This document shows positions 10,272 to 20,987 of a stretch of 31,672 nucleotides of DNA, in pieces. The stretch is from Plakobranchus ocellatus (taxonomy: Eukaryota; Mollusca; Gastropoda; Plakobranchidae): positions 1,836,862 to 1,868,533 of the forward strand of contig BLXT01003003.1 of NCBI GenBank assembly GCA_019648995.1, in the 5' to 3' direction. Below the pieces are notes generated by a model. That model ran no database searches. It saw only the letters and a list, made by a program, of their open reading frames with translations, and was not told the origin of the DNA. A program made the translations under genes and the position numbers. Numbering within the stretch: position 1 is the stretch's first letter; the number at the start of each line of letters is the position of its first letter.

Positions 10272-10587
10272 CAGTACTTCTTACACAATCCTAAATGTAA
10301 TTCAAGTACATTCATAAAGCATTTTTATTTTCCAGTGCATTTTAAGAAAAAAAGAATCTCCAACGATGACAAATTAAAAGGCCAATTTAGTCTCAAAGGG
10401 GAATAATGGGGATTGGTACTGCCTTCTTGACTCTCTCTTGAATCAGCTTTTCAAAAGAGGGACCCAATCCTACTGGAAACATAGTATCTGTTTTAATTTT
10501 TCGAGAGACAACAAGCATAATTTTTGGATTGTAAAATGATATTTGTGAAAAGAGAAAAGCATGAAAATAGGCTATTTTAAGCCTCAC

Positions 10588-11030
10588 CTGTGTCTCAATT
10601 TGTGTACAGTATAAATGCCAACATATGGCTGGTTATGACAAGCTGAGATGTCAGAACGGCATGGGTCGCAAAAGCAGGCCAGGTTCCTTGATTTTATTAT
10701 GAAGTCTGAGAGAGACTCTTTCAGCCTGATGTATTTTTCTTGTACCTGGAATGGTTACAATATGCGTTCGGGCAGTCTCTGCAGATAGCATCTTAAGGGA
10801 CCAGAAAAAATTCTCTGACTGATGTAATATCATTTTTCACTAGTTCCTTAGAGCACCACTCAAACATGTCATTGGCATTTCGGACTGTCAGTCTGCTGGA
10901 AGGACAGCAGCTCAGTCAACAGCCCTATTTATCAGGCCAGCTCCCCATCTGCCTCCCCTTTTCCATGTTCTGATCCCCCTCAAAAATGCCTTGGATCCTT
11001 TTCCCTGAAAAAGAAATTTAGGAGAGAATA
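10588..11030 (-). pseudogene. C-terminal remnant of an HGKG/CFC-type transposon protein
   Basis: Reading different frames in order on the minus strand gives EHGKGEADG, GAGLINRAVD, TVRNANDMFEWCSKELVKND, VREFF, IPGTRKIHQ and then SRNLACFCDPCRSD with further Cys and His. From memory, this order (HGKG..DG.G, an alpha-helical stretch, GT.K.HQ, about 20 residues, then CFC) matches the C-terminal half of a large family of uncharacterised, transposase-like proteins in invertebrates and fish. I cannot name the superfamily. At least three frame changes and a TGA interrupt it. An alternative reading as a spliced exon (10588-10745, acceptor TTCCAG, donor GTGAGG) is possible, but spacing favours one frameshift between HQ and CFC. 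Confidence 0.4.
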
Positions 11031-11879
11031 GGGATAAGCTGTGATGTCGGATCAAAATTGGAGGCCTTAAGAGGTTGATAATTATAGGTATGAGAATCTG
11101 AAAAGCACTAAATTTAATTTAATAGAATTAAGTATAGCAGATATATGAAATTGAGTATACAATCGAGTTGAAATTTGCTTCATGAGGTGCAATTACCTGT
11201 AGGGCAAACAGAAAAAAAAATTATTCATTTGATAAAACTAAGATTATCCTTCAGTGGGTCAAATGCTTGTAAAATAATTTTTTTTTGTTGTTGAAAATTC
11301 AGAATTGGGAAGAAAAAAAATATTTTCACATGAAGCATAAATGTTTAACTCATTCTTATACTCCTATAAGTTGTAGGGTCTTAAGAAATAGATTAACATG
11401 AACAAGAGATACAGAGTCAGTAATTGCAAACAAAAACTTAAAACTGCATTGAAAACAGTGTGCTTTTTGCCCACTGTATACTGAATGGATACAAAGTGTC
11501 CAATCTTCACATCCCTGGCATCAGGCTTTGCAAATCCGAATCCTTTTCAGAGTTTGCCACACTAGGAGTTTGCTCCTCCTCCAAGAAGGCATCATCAAAG
11601 GCTGAAGAAGTGGATTAAAAGGCCAGTTGTTATTAGTAGAGAATTTTCTACAAAGTCATAGCAAATCATTCATAATTTCTAGTGTATATTTGTCATTTCT
11701 AAGGCACATAAAGCCCCTGTTCTGTGCTACACATGAAGTAAAAATCTGCGTATTCTAAATTATATTATTGACAATCGCATAATGGGTGCATCAATTTGTA
11801 TGGTAAACAATCGCCTCATCTGTGTCTTAATGGAATTTGTCCCTATCGGGTGCTTGGATCGATGCTTTACTCAAGACAG
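11031..11879. other. No gene seen
   Basis: AT-rich sequence with A and T runs. A short acidic minus-strand frame at 11507-11601 is preceded by an acceptor-like CTTCTTCAG but is too short to support. The C-terminus of the MULE at 11.9 kb would be expected here but was not recognised. Confidence 0.4.
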
Positions 11880-12954
11880 CATCAGGTACGTCATATGCTG
11901 TGGCCAACACATGCCATAAATAGTACAGTCGTTTGATTGGTTTTGAAAACACTGAGACTAGCATTGTATGCATTATGTGCTTAATCACTCATAAAATATT
12001 CAGCTACAATATCCTGCCCACATGACGCTTGCCTAAGAAGTTCTGAAATGTCTGAGTCCTCTTGGTTTGAAATTAACTAGGGTACAGGGATGCCTTGTTC
12101 ATAATCATCAAGCATTAAAATACTTGTTGAATACAAATCGTAGTCTATAGTGTTGTGGGTACAGTCGGTAAATATTATTTTATGGCCATAATTATTTGAT
12201 TGTCATGCTTTTTTTGGAAATCTGTTTGTAAGTAAAGCAAGAAATCTTCATCTTTCAGAAAGGGATGTTGTGAATTTTGAGCTTTATAAAAAATAACTGG
12301 ATTGTCTAACTGTTATTTTTTCAAATCTTGAACCCAGATACTACACTTGATCCATTGATTTGTGCTTTTGGATGAGTGAAAAGTCTCTGTTAACCTCCAC
12401 AATCTCATCTCTAAAGTCATTAAGTATCCTACTTGGCTCAATGCCTTGAGAAAGCTTGCCAGCTTTTTTTTTTTTTCCTAGATCATTTGAAAGAGTCAGA
12501 TGAGGAAGACCAAATGAATATCCACTGTGCTCTAAGCAATATTCCACCTCTAAAATTCCACGTGCGGACATAGTCCTTACTGTCATGAAAGCAGTACACG
12601 TACGCCCAATTTTAGAAGCACCCTACATTTTTCTACATTTTTTGGAATCTTTCCTGTTGCGTACTTTACCAGACTGTGGCAGTAATAGGACATTTTAAGG
12701 AAAGGATTATTGGTTTTTACACCTCGTTTCTTAATGAATTTTGTATTTGATTCTTTTTCTGTCTTTCTTTTCCACTGTTCAAATTCAATGCATGTGTTTA
12801 ATCAAGTCTTGAATTGTTGCAGGTGAAAAGCGATGGCATTCTGTATCATGAGGCCGTCTGTGCATGCTTTGTCATTTGTCCTTTTGTGTTTGTATAAAGT
12901 CTGTATCCAACTGAAAGTTGCCTGGCAAATAGGGCATTTTACATTTTCTGGACA
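11880..12954 (-). pseudogene. MULE transposase with C2H2-like finger, heavily broken
   Basis: On the minus strand, in order: a zinc-finger-like block with KCPICQATFSW and YKHKR (12954-12800), then EFEQWKRKTEKESNT, YYCHSLVKYATGK, and after a frameshift KIGRTCTAFM, EVEYCLEHSGYSFGLPHL, AGKLSQGIEPSRILNDFRDE. Next come KIIFTDCTHNTIDYDLY (TDCTH carries the first catalytic Asp), MLDDYEQGIPV, a TAG, LISNQEDSD, FMSD followed by a stop at the second Asp region, AHNAYN, and LYYLWHV, matching the family's LC.WHV. This is the MULE architecture with a DNA-binding N-terminus. Several stops and shifts, one at the poly-T tract near 12468-12477 on the plus strand, make it clearly dead. It is distinct in sequence from the MULE at 8.1 kb. 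Confidence 0.85.
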
Positions 12955-14052
12955 TTAACATTCTTTGTCTTGGCGTTGGAAGGTTCCACATCAGTTATTT
13001 TTGTTTATGACATGCATTTACTTAATTCTGCTGAAATGACGTCTTCTTTGGTTTTGTTGTTTGAAAAAAGTGAATTTGACATGGATGAGTTTGCGGCATA
13101 TGCTTTGACTGCGTCAGTTTCTACTTATTTCATTATTATACCGATGTTTACACAGAGGTCTGGTATATGTATGGTCCTCAGTGTTGAATTTAAGTGAATA
13201 TTGTTGTGGGGCGAACATGTCAAGATTGATCCTTCTTGACTTAAACTAGCAAATCAATAGTCTGTGCGGATAGTGCTCATATTTTGTTGGCTCATGTAGG
13301 AAAGTTTTTCCTTATCACCTGCCTGTGTCAGTTTCTATTTTTCTATTATCAAGGGCATAAATGACACCAAAGATTGAAATCACAATACCACAAACATGAT
13401 CACACCTTGGCATAGGAAAATTATCACACTATGTTGAATCGCAGGTGTGCTGTTAGCCTCCAATTTGTGTGCTAAACGCACTTTACAATCAGTCCAGACA
13501 GGCCAACTGCTTTTGCAAAGCAATCAAAATATTCAATCATGTTAACAGGGCAGTTCCAGCCCAAGTTGTCTCAATAAAAAATATCAGGTGTAGCGCTGAT
13601 GTCGATTACAATCAGGACTTAATGGCAGCCAGGACGCTGCATTGTAACAAAAATAATTTTTCTTACTAAATTAGAAATAAAAGGTGGAGTACTAGAAAGG
13701 GTCGGAATGCAAAAACATACTGTTTTATGTAGTTGTTTGCTAGCTTATCTCAACAGCCAGTCAACGTGACTTGATGGGAGTCAACCACAATTGTCACCAA
13801 CGCTCTTCTTCTGGGTCGTCCTCTTCATTTTCTTGGTTTTGTGTACACTCTCTCAGGCTAACTGCGCCTGGGCTCTCTTTTTCCAGGCAGTCTCTCTGGC
13901 CTTTAATTTATCTTTCATTTCTTTCTCCTTGCTCAGCTTGCTTGAGCTGAGAAATCTTGTCTGATGTCATGACCCTATGATGGACATAGCTTCCCTCTTT
14001 GGTTGCTTGTGGGTGCCTTTTTCTGAGTACTACCATTAGGCCCTGGCTGGGG
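12955..14052. other. No gene firmly seen
   Basis: Scattered minus-strand frames occur, including an acidic and Lys/Gln-rich stretch at about 13803-14030 that could be the coiled-coil tail of the Mutator-like protein upstream. No motif is strong enough to call a gene. Confidence 0.4.
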
Positions 14053-15415
14053 CTAATCAGGTAAAATGATAAACTGCCCTCTCACAAGAACTGGGTAATA
14101 TTGCCATCGCCATTTTTGGTTGACAATTTGGTAAATCTTGTTTTGCAGCATGGTCACATTTTTTAAAATCCTTGCTGAGTCCTTCCTACCCATCTGCCTC
14201 TGCAAAGCACCACTGAAGCATCCAGCAGCATACAAAAAGGTGTGGGTGCCTCTGGACCCTTCGTTGCATTCCCCAACTGCAAATGTAGTTGCAATGTTTA
14301 CTCATTTTAGTCCCTCAAACAAGTGTTTGTCAAACATTTACATATTAGGATGTTTGAGTTTTTCTTAACAAACACCTACGTACTACTTCTGGTCTTTTTA
14401 AACACTCATAACCTGTTTTTCACATGGGTGGCAAGATGAGAATTTAGAAATGTCATAAACTGGCGGATCCTCTGCAACAGCACTCAAAAAAATTTAAGAA
14501 CACCACTCAGGAGAACAAAGGTAATGCTATTGTTATGGTTTCTCATGTGATGACACTGAATTTAAAAAACTAGACCAAATAACACAACTCATTTCTTCCT
14601 CAGAGCTAATTGCAGATCTCACAGCTTTGTTATAATATGCCTGAAGCTTAACTATCTTATGATCAGTCAAACTGTCTACAATCCTGCTACTGTTATTTTC
14701 TGCTTTGCTGTGGATTATAGTGCTCTTGGTGTAGAACCTAAGTACTAGTTACATGATAGACCCATTCTTCTTTGACAATAGCATAATCATCACCTTAAGG
14801 GTTTAGTTTACCCAAAGTTTGAAAAACTTTGGCATCACCATCAGACACAAATTCTGTAGATCTAATGATCTTCCCTGTAGTGTAAAACTTTGTGCTCCTA
14901 ACTTCCAGTCCCCCATGATGTTCCTGAATAGTTATGACTGCATGCTCTTTATGGTGCTTTAACCATTGTTCAAACTCTCCCCGTGTCATCTTACCCTTAT
15001 TTATAGAACACAACTGGCAATGCAAACTGAAGATGTAATAATTATTACTCGTCCAGTTCTCACCTAAATAAGTGCACCAGCTCCTGTCTTTGAAGTATAC
15101 CCTCTTTTGCCATATGTACCATCAAAACTAACAGCTACATCTAATGCACCTCCATGAAAAGCTTCTGCACAATCATTCTGGTAAACAGCCCTAGCTCTAT
15201 CCCTGGCAGCAGACAAATTAGCATTTTTCTGAATATTGCATTTTGTGTGAATAGCGTTGATTTGAAGTGAGGTCACTCATTCCTGACATATCCATGGCTT
15301 CAGAGAAATGCAGCTGACCATGTCTCATAACTATAGAAAGTCCTGCAGCAACAACTCTCTGATTTTCTTCATGGTATGACTCCATCTTTTTAGATGTCAA
15401 AATTGGAGGAGACAT
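14053..15415 (-). pseudogene. Mutator-like transposase of the SFDGTW/GDGDSK class, broken
   Basis: This belongs to the other Mutator-like transposase family common in invertebrates, not the MULE domain type. Minus-strand motifs in order: YHEENQRVVAAGLSIV near 15370; INAIHTKCNIQKNANLSAAR; VAVSFDGTYGKRGYTSKTG with the first Asp; a CQLC pair; EFEQWLKHHKEHA; VSDGDAKVF with the second acidic site (family GDGDSK); YAIVKEEWVYHV (family KxECxGHV); then, after stops, TDHKIVKLQAYYNKAVRSA near 14650; and GCFSGALQRQMGRKDSARIL at about 14200. Frame changes occur near 15270 and 15060. At 15027-15063 a 37-base GT...AG segment could pass for an intron, but it is shorter than usual metazoan introns and leaves a TAG in frame. 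I judge it a pseudogene. Confidence 0.8.
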
Positions 15416-17272
15416 ATCCCCACTATTCTAGCATTTTGTGAAGAGCAAGATGGAGAAACCAATCTTGGTATCTCGCAATTCTAAAGTGATGGTTGGAGGG
15501 GTTGATAAATCAACAATAGCTGAGGGCATAGTTGCACAATAATCATCGCTTGAGTTTAATTAAGGAAATATCTAGCTTTCATTTTTATGCTGAAACTCGA
15601 GGAGCTGATGTTGGCCTTGCTTGGGTGGTAGAGAGTGCCCATGTAGATTTTGTTGCTCATGATCAGCAGATGATGAAACAGATTGTGAGCCTGAGGCCAA
15701 CTTAACAGCCTACAATTATGTCATTTTTTTCTTATGTTCTCTGCTTGAGAGAACTATTTTCATTTCTACAAGCAGGCATCCTTGTCAAAATACAATTGTA
15801 AGGTTTATTAATCACTAGTAAAAAATTCTAACTGCCATCTTTGTGCAGACCACATGTGCATCAGTAATTTAAAATTTTATCTTTGATGTACCTTTTGGCC
15901 AAGGCATGAACATCATTTATCATACTTCGGCAGGCTGTGTGTTGAGGGAGATGTCACAGAATTGATACTTTCTGTTTCTAGCACAGATCCAACTTTATTA
16001 GTGGCAACCTCTCGGCCAGATAATTCCAACACACACAGATTCATACTTTCTATGATATGCACAACCCTTTTTTGGCTCCAATATCTATCTGCCATCATCT
16101 TCAGTTTCATCTCCCAAAAATAAATTCTGAAAATCTAATGGCTTATCCAGTGTTTTCAAAATATTTTTATTCCTCTTTACACACAAAAGTTGTTAATATC
16201 TCCCATCAGCTGAACTATTTTCCTTTATTGGCCTGACATGTTTGGACTTTCTGTTCTCATTTACGTATTAGTTTTTGCTTCAAAGAAATGTTTTCAGCTT
16301 CAAGACTTTTTGCTATTTTCGTTTTTCTACTACTTTCTTTTTTTAATATCTGACGCATGGCAAGCTTCCTTCCTTTTTTTTTTTTACATTTTTCTTCTCC
16401 CTCTTTTTCCCTTTTTTTCCCCTTTTTTTCTTTTTCTTGTTGTACATTGTCTATTTTGTAATGAGAATTTCTCTTACCTTGCTCAGTTAGCTGATTCCTG
16501 AGAATTACTAGCCTCCTCTGCAACACCCCTATTCCCCTTTTATTTTGTTTTTTCTTTCGCAATTTCATGATGAGTAACGTTTAATATTTTCTGTGGTGTT
16601 TATCTTCTAATAATGTCATGCGATGGTAAGGATTGAGGAGGGTTAAATGTGATTTTATGAGATGCAGAGATGGAAAGTATCAGCTCTGGATTGGGCTGAA
16701 GTTTAGGAAACAAACGTGAGTTTGAGGCTTTTTTCATCCTCTTTAGCATCTTTGCACTTGGACTGGGTAAAGAAATATTTGTGTGGCCAGCCCAAATGGA
16801 ATAAGTTTTGAGGTGGTTTTTTTTCCCCGCTTCATTTGTACAATTTATTATCAAGCTTTCCCTCCTCACTCATCGCCTTGAAATTTTGAAAGTTAGAGAT
16901 TCTGTGCTGCATGCAGTATACAGATCATCCACTTTATTCACCTCTGTTTGGGTTGTGAGTAATGTGAGAGAAACTGCATTTCAATACTCATACTTTTTTC
17001 TTGTCAGCCCTTTTTTTTTGGGTGCCTTTGTAGTAAAGTAGCATGGTCCTGATTAGTTTGAAAGTTATGTTAATTTTGGCACTGGTTCGGATGAGCAGCA
17101 TTATAATCAAATTGTCAGTTTCATATTATAAAATTTGAGGTGTTAGAACAGATTACCTCCTTCTTTGATTTTAAATAGATTTGTATTTTCAAGTGTTCTG
17201 ATCAAAGCAATTTTGATGACAGAGTTTTGTTGCTATCACATCCACATGACTGAGACACACTCTCTCCGCACA
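15416..17272. other. No gene supported; pyrimidine-rich tract 16330-16440
   Basis: A long T/C-rich tract gives a lysine-rich open frame on the minus strand (16257-16568) that is a composition artefact or at best a coiled-coil segment. Other frames (15913-16110, 16600-16869) have no recognisable motif. They could include the N-terminal region of the Mutator-like protein, which is usually long and poorly conserved. Confidence 0.4.
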
Positions 17273-17282
17273 CAATCTATAT
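17273..17282 (+). repeat. Target-site duplication of the LINE, left copy
   Basis: CAATCTATAT directly precedes the inverted LINE segment and is repeated at 19000-19009 after the TCAA-rich tail. The first bases of the right copy overlap the tail repeat, so the true length may be 6-10. Confidence 0.7.
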
Positions 17283-17598
17283 TCGGGCAATACGAAGGCC
17301 CTGATGATGTATAGGGTCCAGGGCCCTCAGAACCATACACTACGCTTCCGTAGTCCAACTTGGACCAGACTAGGGTGCGGTAAAGCTTAAGAAGGGTAGC
17401 TCTATCCTCATCCCAGTCCGTATGGCCCACGACACACAATAAATTTAATGCTTTTAAGCACCTTTTCTTTACGTATTTCACATGGCTACTAAAATTAAGC
17501 TTCGAGTCGAAGACAACTCCTAAAAATTTAGCCTCACCCTTCACCAGGATTGGCTGGCCAACCAGATGAAGGGTGGGCTCAGTGTAAATTCTTTGTTT
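17283..17598 (-). pseudogene. LINE reverse transcriptase C-terminal part, inverted segment
   Basis: On the minus strand it reads EPTLHLVGQPILV, then AKFLGVVFDSKLNFSSHVKY, KKRCLKALNLLCVVGHTDW and TLVWSKLDYGSVVYGS, the thumb-side end of a non-LTR reverse transcriptase. A one-base change after VVYGS moves the frame to RALDPIHHQGLRIA. The catalytic YADD region lies upstream in the intact element and is absent, so this copy is 5'-truncated as well as inverted. Confidence 0.85.
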
Positions 17599-17600
17599 TC

Positions 17601-18795
17601 GGGGCCTTCAGAAATTCACCTATTAAAAGCTTGTACGCCGAGGCTGGGGAGCCCTCTCTCGAGCATCGGCGTATCAAGCTAGCATTTAATTATGTATTAA
17701 AATTAAAATCATTGCCTCGTAACCCATGCCATGACGTATTTAAAGCTCCGTTGTCTGACTTTTCCGCTGATTCAAAGTCAGAACCCAATCTATCTTGTTG
17801 CCAGTACTTTTGAACATATTAAGAATGCTAAAATCAATCTAAAAACTATTGATAATTTACATGTCCAGTGCCCTCCACCTTTGGAGGAGCTCAAGATTAA
17901 CGTTGATATCTCTTTAACTAAACAAAAGAAAGAAAATACCAGCGAGATGGCCTATAGAAAAGAATTTTTTAGAATTAGAGAAAAATTTTCAAACCATTAT
18001 GCTGTTTTTACTGACGGCTCTAAACTGGAGGAAAAGGTTGTGGCCGCGGCCTATTTTCCGGAACACCCAGACTGCTCGACGGCAACTCGCCTGAGAGACG
18101 GGGCATCTGTCTTCAGTGCTGAGCTAGAGGGAATAGCCCTCGCGCTCACAGAAATTAAAAAACTCACTTAATACCACAAAAACTTTGTTATCTACAGTGA
18201 CAGCCTGTCCGCCTTTCAGGCTATCCAAAGCAAAAACTTCAAATTAATAGATATCAGGCGCCTGTACAATTTAATCCGAAAATTTCCACCCTATATTCAC
18301 ATCTCTTTTGTCTGGATTCCTGCTCATGTGGGCATCCGGGGGAATGAGAATGTGGACAAACTCGCAAAAGCGGCCCTAAATAGAGCATCATGCTCGAGCA
18401 AACTCATTTGCTGGTCCAATCTAAAACCTAAAATAAACGCTTACATCCACTCCGTCTGGCAAAAAAATTGGGATGCTGAGGGGGCAAACAAGCTCCATGA
18501 AGTACTTTCCAACTTGGGCGATGACCTCCACAGGAGAGGCGAAGGAGCCGGTAGAAAACTGGAGACGGTAATGTGTAGGCTTCGGGTGGGCCACACGTGG
18601 CTCACCCAGAGCTACTTTTTAAAAAATGAGGAACAGCCTTTTTGCTATGCCTGCGACAGCCTTTACACCGTCCGGCATATTTTAATTGAATGCCCAGACT
18701 TTCAAGTCACCAGGAGGAAATACTTCAGTTTAACTGACCTGTACAGACTTTTCCGAGAGGTCAATCCCTCTTACATAGTGGGTTACTTAAAGTGA
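17601..18795 (+). pseudogene. LINE RT end, RNase H and CCHC domains
   Basis: It starts with GAFRNSPIKSLYAEAGEPSL, then changes frame near 17800. The RNase H domain shows YAVFTDGSKLE (Asp), FSAELEGIALAL (Glu), VIYSDSLSAFQAI (Asp) and VWIPAHVGIRGNENVDKLA (His and Asp). A TAA at 18169-18171 falls between the Glu and second Asp motifs in an otherwise continuous frame. The C-terminus has CYACDSLYTVRHILIEC, a C-x2-C-x7-H-x4-C finger typical of RNase H-bearing LINEs, and stops at 18795. RNase H removes the RNA strand during element copying. The copy is dead but little decayed. Confidence 0.9.
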
Positions 18796-18999
18796 CTTGG
18801 TGTATATGGAAATATCTGAGGCTTTGTACAGATTCCTTTTAGAGTTTTTCTTCATATACTCTGTTGGATTTTTAATGGTTTTTTATCTTTGTTCTAATTT
18901 GCTTGAGCATCTGACGGAAGCCTATGAGAGAGAGTGAATGAATAGAAACCCTGAGATCACCGCTTAATGGTGGACTGGGTATACCAATAATCAATCAAT
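18796..18999 (+). repeat. LINE 3' UTR and (TCAA)n tail
   Basis: The untranslated end runs from after the stop to the TCAA repeats at about 18990-18999. It includes GAATGAATAGAAACCCTGAG and GGTGGACTGGGTATACC. Both words recur, more or less altered, in the tail copies listed below, and the first in the SINE. Confidence 0.8.
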
Positions 19000-19009
19000 C
19001 AATCTATAT
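19000..19009 (+). repeat. Target-site duplication of the LINE, right copy
   Basis: CAATCTATAT matches 17273-17282 exactly and follows the tail. Confidence 0.7.
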
Positions 19010-19494
19010 CTGGGCTCTCAGAATCAGACGGTGTCATTTACCCAGTCATCCAGAGATATACACTTTTAAACTTTTTTTCATAGATATGCTCACACAATTT
19101 CAACAAACATCTCACATTTACTGTTGAAATTTGAGCTTTGTTGGGGTCAATATGTGATTAGGCTTATGCCTGTAGAGGCTCCTTATGGACACACTTTTAG
19201 ACAAAGTTTTTTTTGTGTGTGAATCAGTGTCACTGGCTCTCTCAAAACCTTTTTTGCATTCCCTTTCTTTTTGAGGCAGAGTTTTGGCTTGGCAAGTAAG
19301 TTGACGAGGTTTCCAGATGATCTTACCCAAATACTTGATTTTTTTTTACTACTACTCTGTTTGTAGAGTTCATGAGAAGGTTCGCTGTGGTTTTTTTAAA
19401 CCTAACCAGAAAACAACTCAAGAGAGCAGAGGTGCCAAAATGTCCCCATACCATTATAGAAGTTTTGTCCCTTTTTTGCCTCAATTTTTTAAAG

Positions 19495-19643
19495 CTTCTC
19501 TTATACTCAATCAGATTTTTAATGAATTTTAACCTTTTGTTCCAATTCCTTTTGGCAGCTGATAAATAATGGCCTGCGATAGAAAATGAATGAATAGAAA
19601 TCCATGACCACTAAATGGAAGTCCATCAACAATCAATCAATCA
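19495..19643 (+). mobile_element. 5'-truncated copy of the LINE 3' end
   Basis: It shares AAAATGAATGAATAGAAA, a diverged middle and an AATCAATCAATCA tail with the LINE at 17283-18999. Weaker similarity (for example GATTTTTAATG) reaches back to about 19500, and possibly further into the end of the coding part. Confidence 0.6.
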
Positions 19644-19947
19644 CTATTGTATATATAAATACAACAAAAGAAATACTTCAATGAAGTCTAAAGTGATTTT
19701 TTTTTTCATGATGCTGGCTTTTAAAAAAAATATTTGTGTGTGTCATTATGTGTTAACCATACTTTTTGTCCTAGTTTTCGGTGAGATTTTCAGAAAATGA
19801 ATACTAAGCAGTTTTTGGTAAGAGTACTAAGAGCATCAGCCATGGCTGGGAGGGACAACCTTTTTATACACAAGTTGTCAGTTAATTGGAAAAGCAACTA
19901 AATTACATTTTGCAAAGTAGGCCTTTTGAATAAATTTTCTAAAGGGT

Positions 19948-19990
19948 GAATGGTGGACTGGGTATACCAACAATATTGATCAATCAATCT
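19948..19990 (+). mobile_element. Short LINE 3'-tail fragment
   Basis: GAATGGTGGACTGGGTATAC followed by CAACAAT and TCAATCAATC matches the last 40 bases of the LINE (from about 18963). Only the extreme 3' end is present, consistent with strong 5' truncation. Confidence 0.7.
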
Positions 19991-20288
19991 TGGAGGTTCA
20001 CATTATTAACATTTAATTTTTTCTTAGTTCTCCTAAAATCTACATATTTTTTTTGTAAAAAAAGGGTTCTTTTATTTTTCACATAATGTGCTTATGCCTT
20101 AGATGTGAAGTTTGAATTTTTTGCATATTAGGGCCAAACTATTTTTTAAAATTTTTAATGAGGTAAGTTTTCTTTTTAGGCTATTCTTATTGAAATCTCT
20201 TTTCCTGCCTATCTTATTTATTTATTTTTTAAAATTTTATGAACTCTTCTTTTTTAAAATGTGTTTTATAATTAATTTTTCCTGACAG

Positions 20289-20433
20289 GGCGATTTCATC
20301 ACTAACAGCCTGTTACACCCCATCTATGCCAAATATCGTTGCTCTTCTATGGAGGTTTGTTTTGATTTTTATGGAGAGAGAGTCCAACAAGGTGATAATA
20401 CTCAAGCTTTCAGCTCACACCTGGGACAGAAGG
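20289..20433 (+). CDS. Candidate internal exon, unrecognised protein
   Basis: A T-rich run ends in TTTCCTGACAG at 20288. The next 145 bases are open in one frame and contain LLHPIYAKYRCSSMEVCFDF, YGERVQQGDNTQ and AFSSHLGQK. They end at a GGTAAAG donor (GT at 20434). Read-through would meet a TGA eight bases later. The residue mix is protein-like and unlike the low-complexity frames around it. I do not recognise the family, and no neighbouring exons could be linked to it. It could be a host exon on the plus strand or chance. Confidence 0.3.
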
Positions 20434-20651
20434 GTAAAGTTTGAGTTAATTGCATATTAAAATAGTTTGATATTTAGAAAACAATACAGACTCTGAATTG
20501 TGACAAAAAAAATAATATGTCACTGTTGTTACCATAAATAACAACAAAAGAGAAAAAAAACGACAATTATCAACTGAAACTCAAAAAAAAAAAAGTAATA
20601 ATAATCTAAGACTTCAAAATTTATGTTTGAAAAGTATACTCCAAGTTTCTA

Positions 20652-20932
20652 TCATTTCTGTCTCAACAAAAAAAATATTGACTGAAGCACCAAAGACTTC
20701 ATGCTTAAAGCTTGGAAAGTATCCCACAAATTTCTCTCGTTCTTTTCAACAGATTCAGTGTTATATGCAGAAGATTTTGCTATCATAGCAACAAGAGGGA
20801 GGATATGGTTTGCTGCCCAATTCCTGTCTGACAATGACATGTCTTCTCTCACTGAGCTCCACATTACAGAAATGTAATCAGTGGGTTTTCCACACTTTGG
20901 CCTGGTTACTCTGTTATGAAGATTTTGAAACA
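20652..20932 (-). CDS. Unrecognised spliced gene, last exon
   Basis: On the minus strand this open block begins at an acceptor (CTGAGCTGCTCAG) and contains MFQNLHNRVTRPKCGKPTDY, MSLSDRNWAANHILPLVAMI and NERNLWDTFQAL, ending in a stop at 20652. When joined to 20988-21147 through a 55-base GT...AG intron, the frame is kept and a codon is split across the junction. Residue composition is ordinary for a folded protein. The family is unknown; it could be host-derived or from another DNA transposon. Confidence 0.4.
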
Positions 20933-20987
20933 CTGAGCAGCTCAGAGAAGGAACACCTACACTGTGTTTATTTTTAAAGCACTACAC
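20933..20987 (-). other. Probable 55-base intron
   Basis: The minus strand reads GTGTAG at the donor and CTGCTCAG at the acceptor with a pyrimidine-rich stretch before it. Removing it keeps the frame. Without removal the upstream block meets TAA after SASVVL. Confidence 0.4.

Larger units (their letters stand above)
17283..18999 (+). mobile_element. 5'-inverted (twin-primed) LINE insertion
   Basis: The right part (about 17600-18999) lies on the plus strand: end of the reverse transcriptase, RNase H, 3' UTR and a (TCAA)n tail. The left part (17283 to about 17598) is the adjoining upstream piece of the same element but on the minus strand. The inverted piece ends in LDPIHHQGLRIA and the direct piece begins GAFRNSPIKSLYAEAGE, which are consecutive in intact elements of this type. 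Flanking CAATCTATAT copies bound the whole. This is the expected product of twin priming during target-primed reverse transcription. The domain order RT, RNase H and C-terminal CCHC suggests the I-like group of LINEs. Confidence 0.85.

Noticed and set aside
10588..10745. 158-base exon with acceptor TTCCAG and donor GTGAGG
   Set aside because: The motif GTRKIHQ lies just upstream in another frame at the family-typical distance from CFC, so one frameshift explains it better than splicing.
11507..11601. Short acidic minus-strand frame (SSAFDDAFLEEEQTPSVANS and on) after CTTCTTCAG
   Set aside because: Only about 31 codons, no family resemblance, and no donor or neighbour exon that fits.
15027..15063. 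37-base GT...AG segment in the Mutator-like pseudogene read as an intron
   Set aside because: Too short for usual splicing, and it leaves an in-frame TAG at the junction.
16257..16568. Lysine-rich coiled-coil frame on the minus strand
   Set aside because: It is the complement of a T/C-rich low-complexity tract; composition alone explains it.
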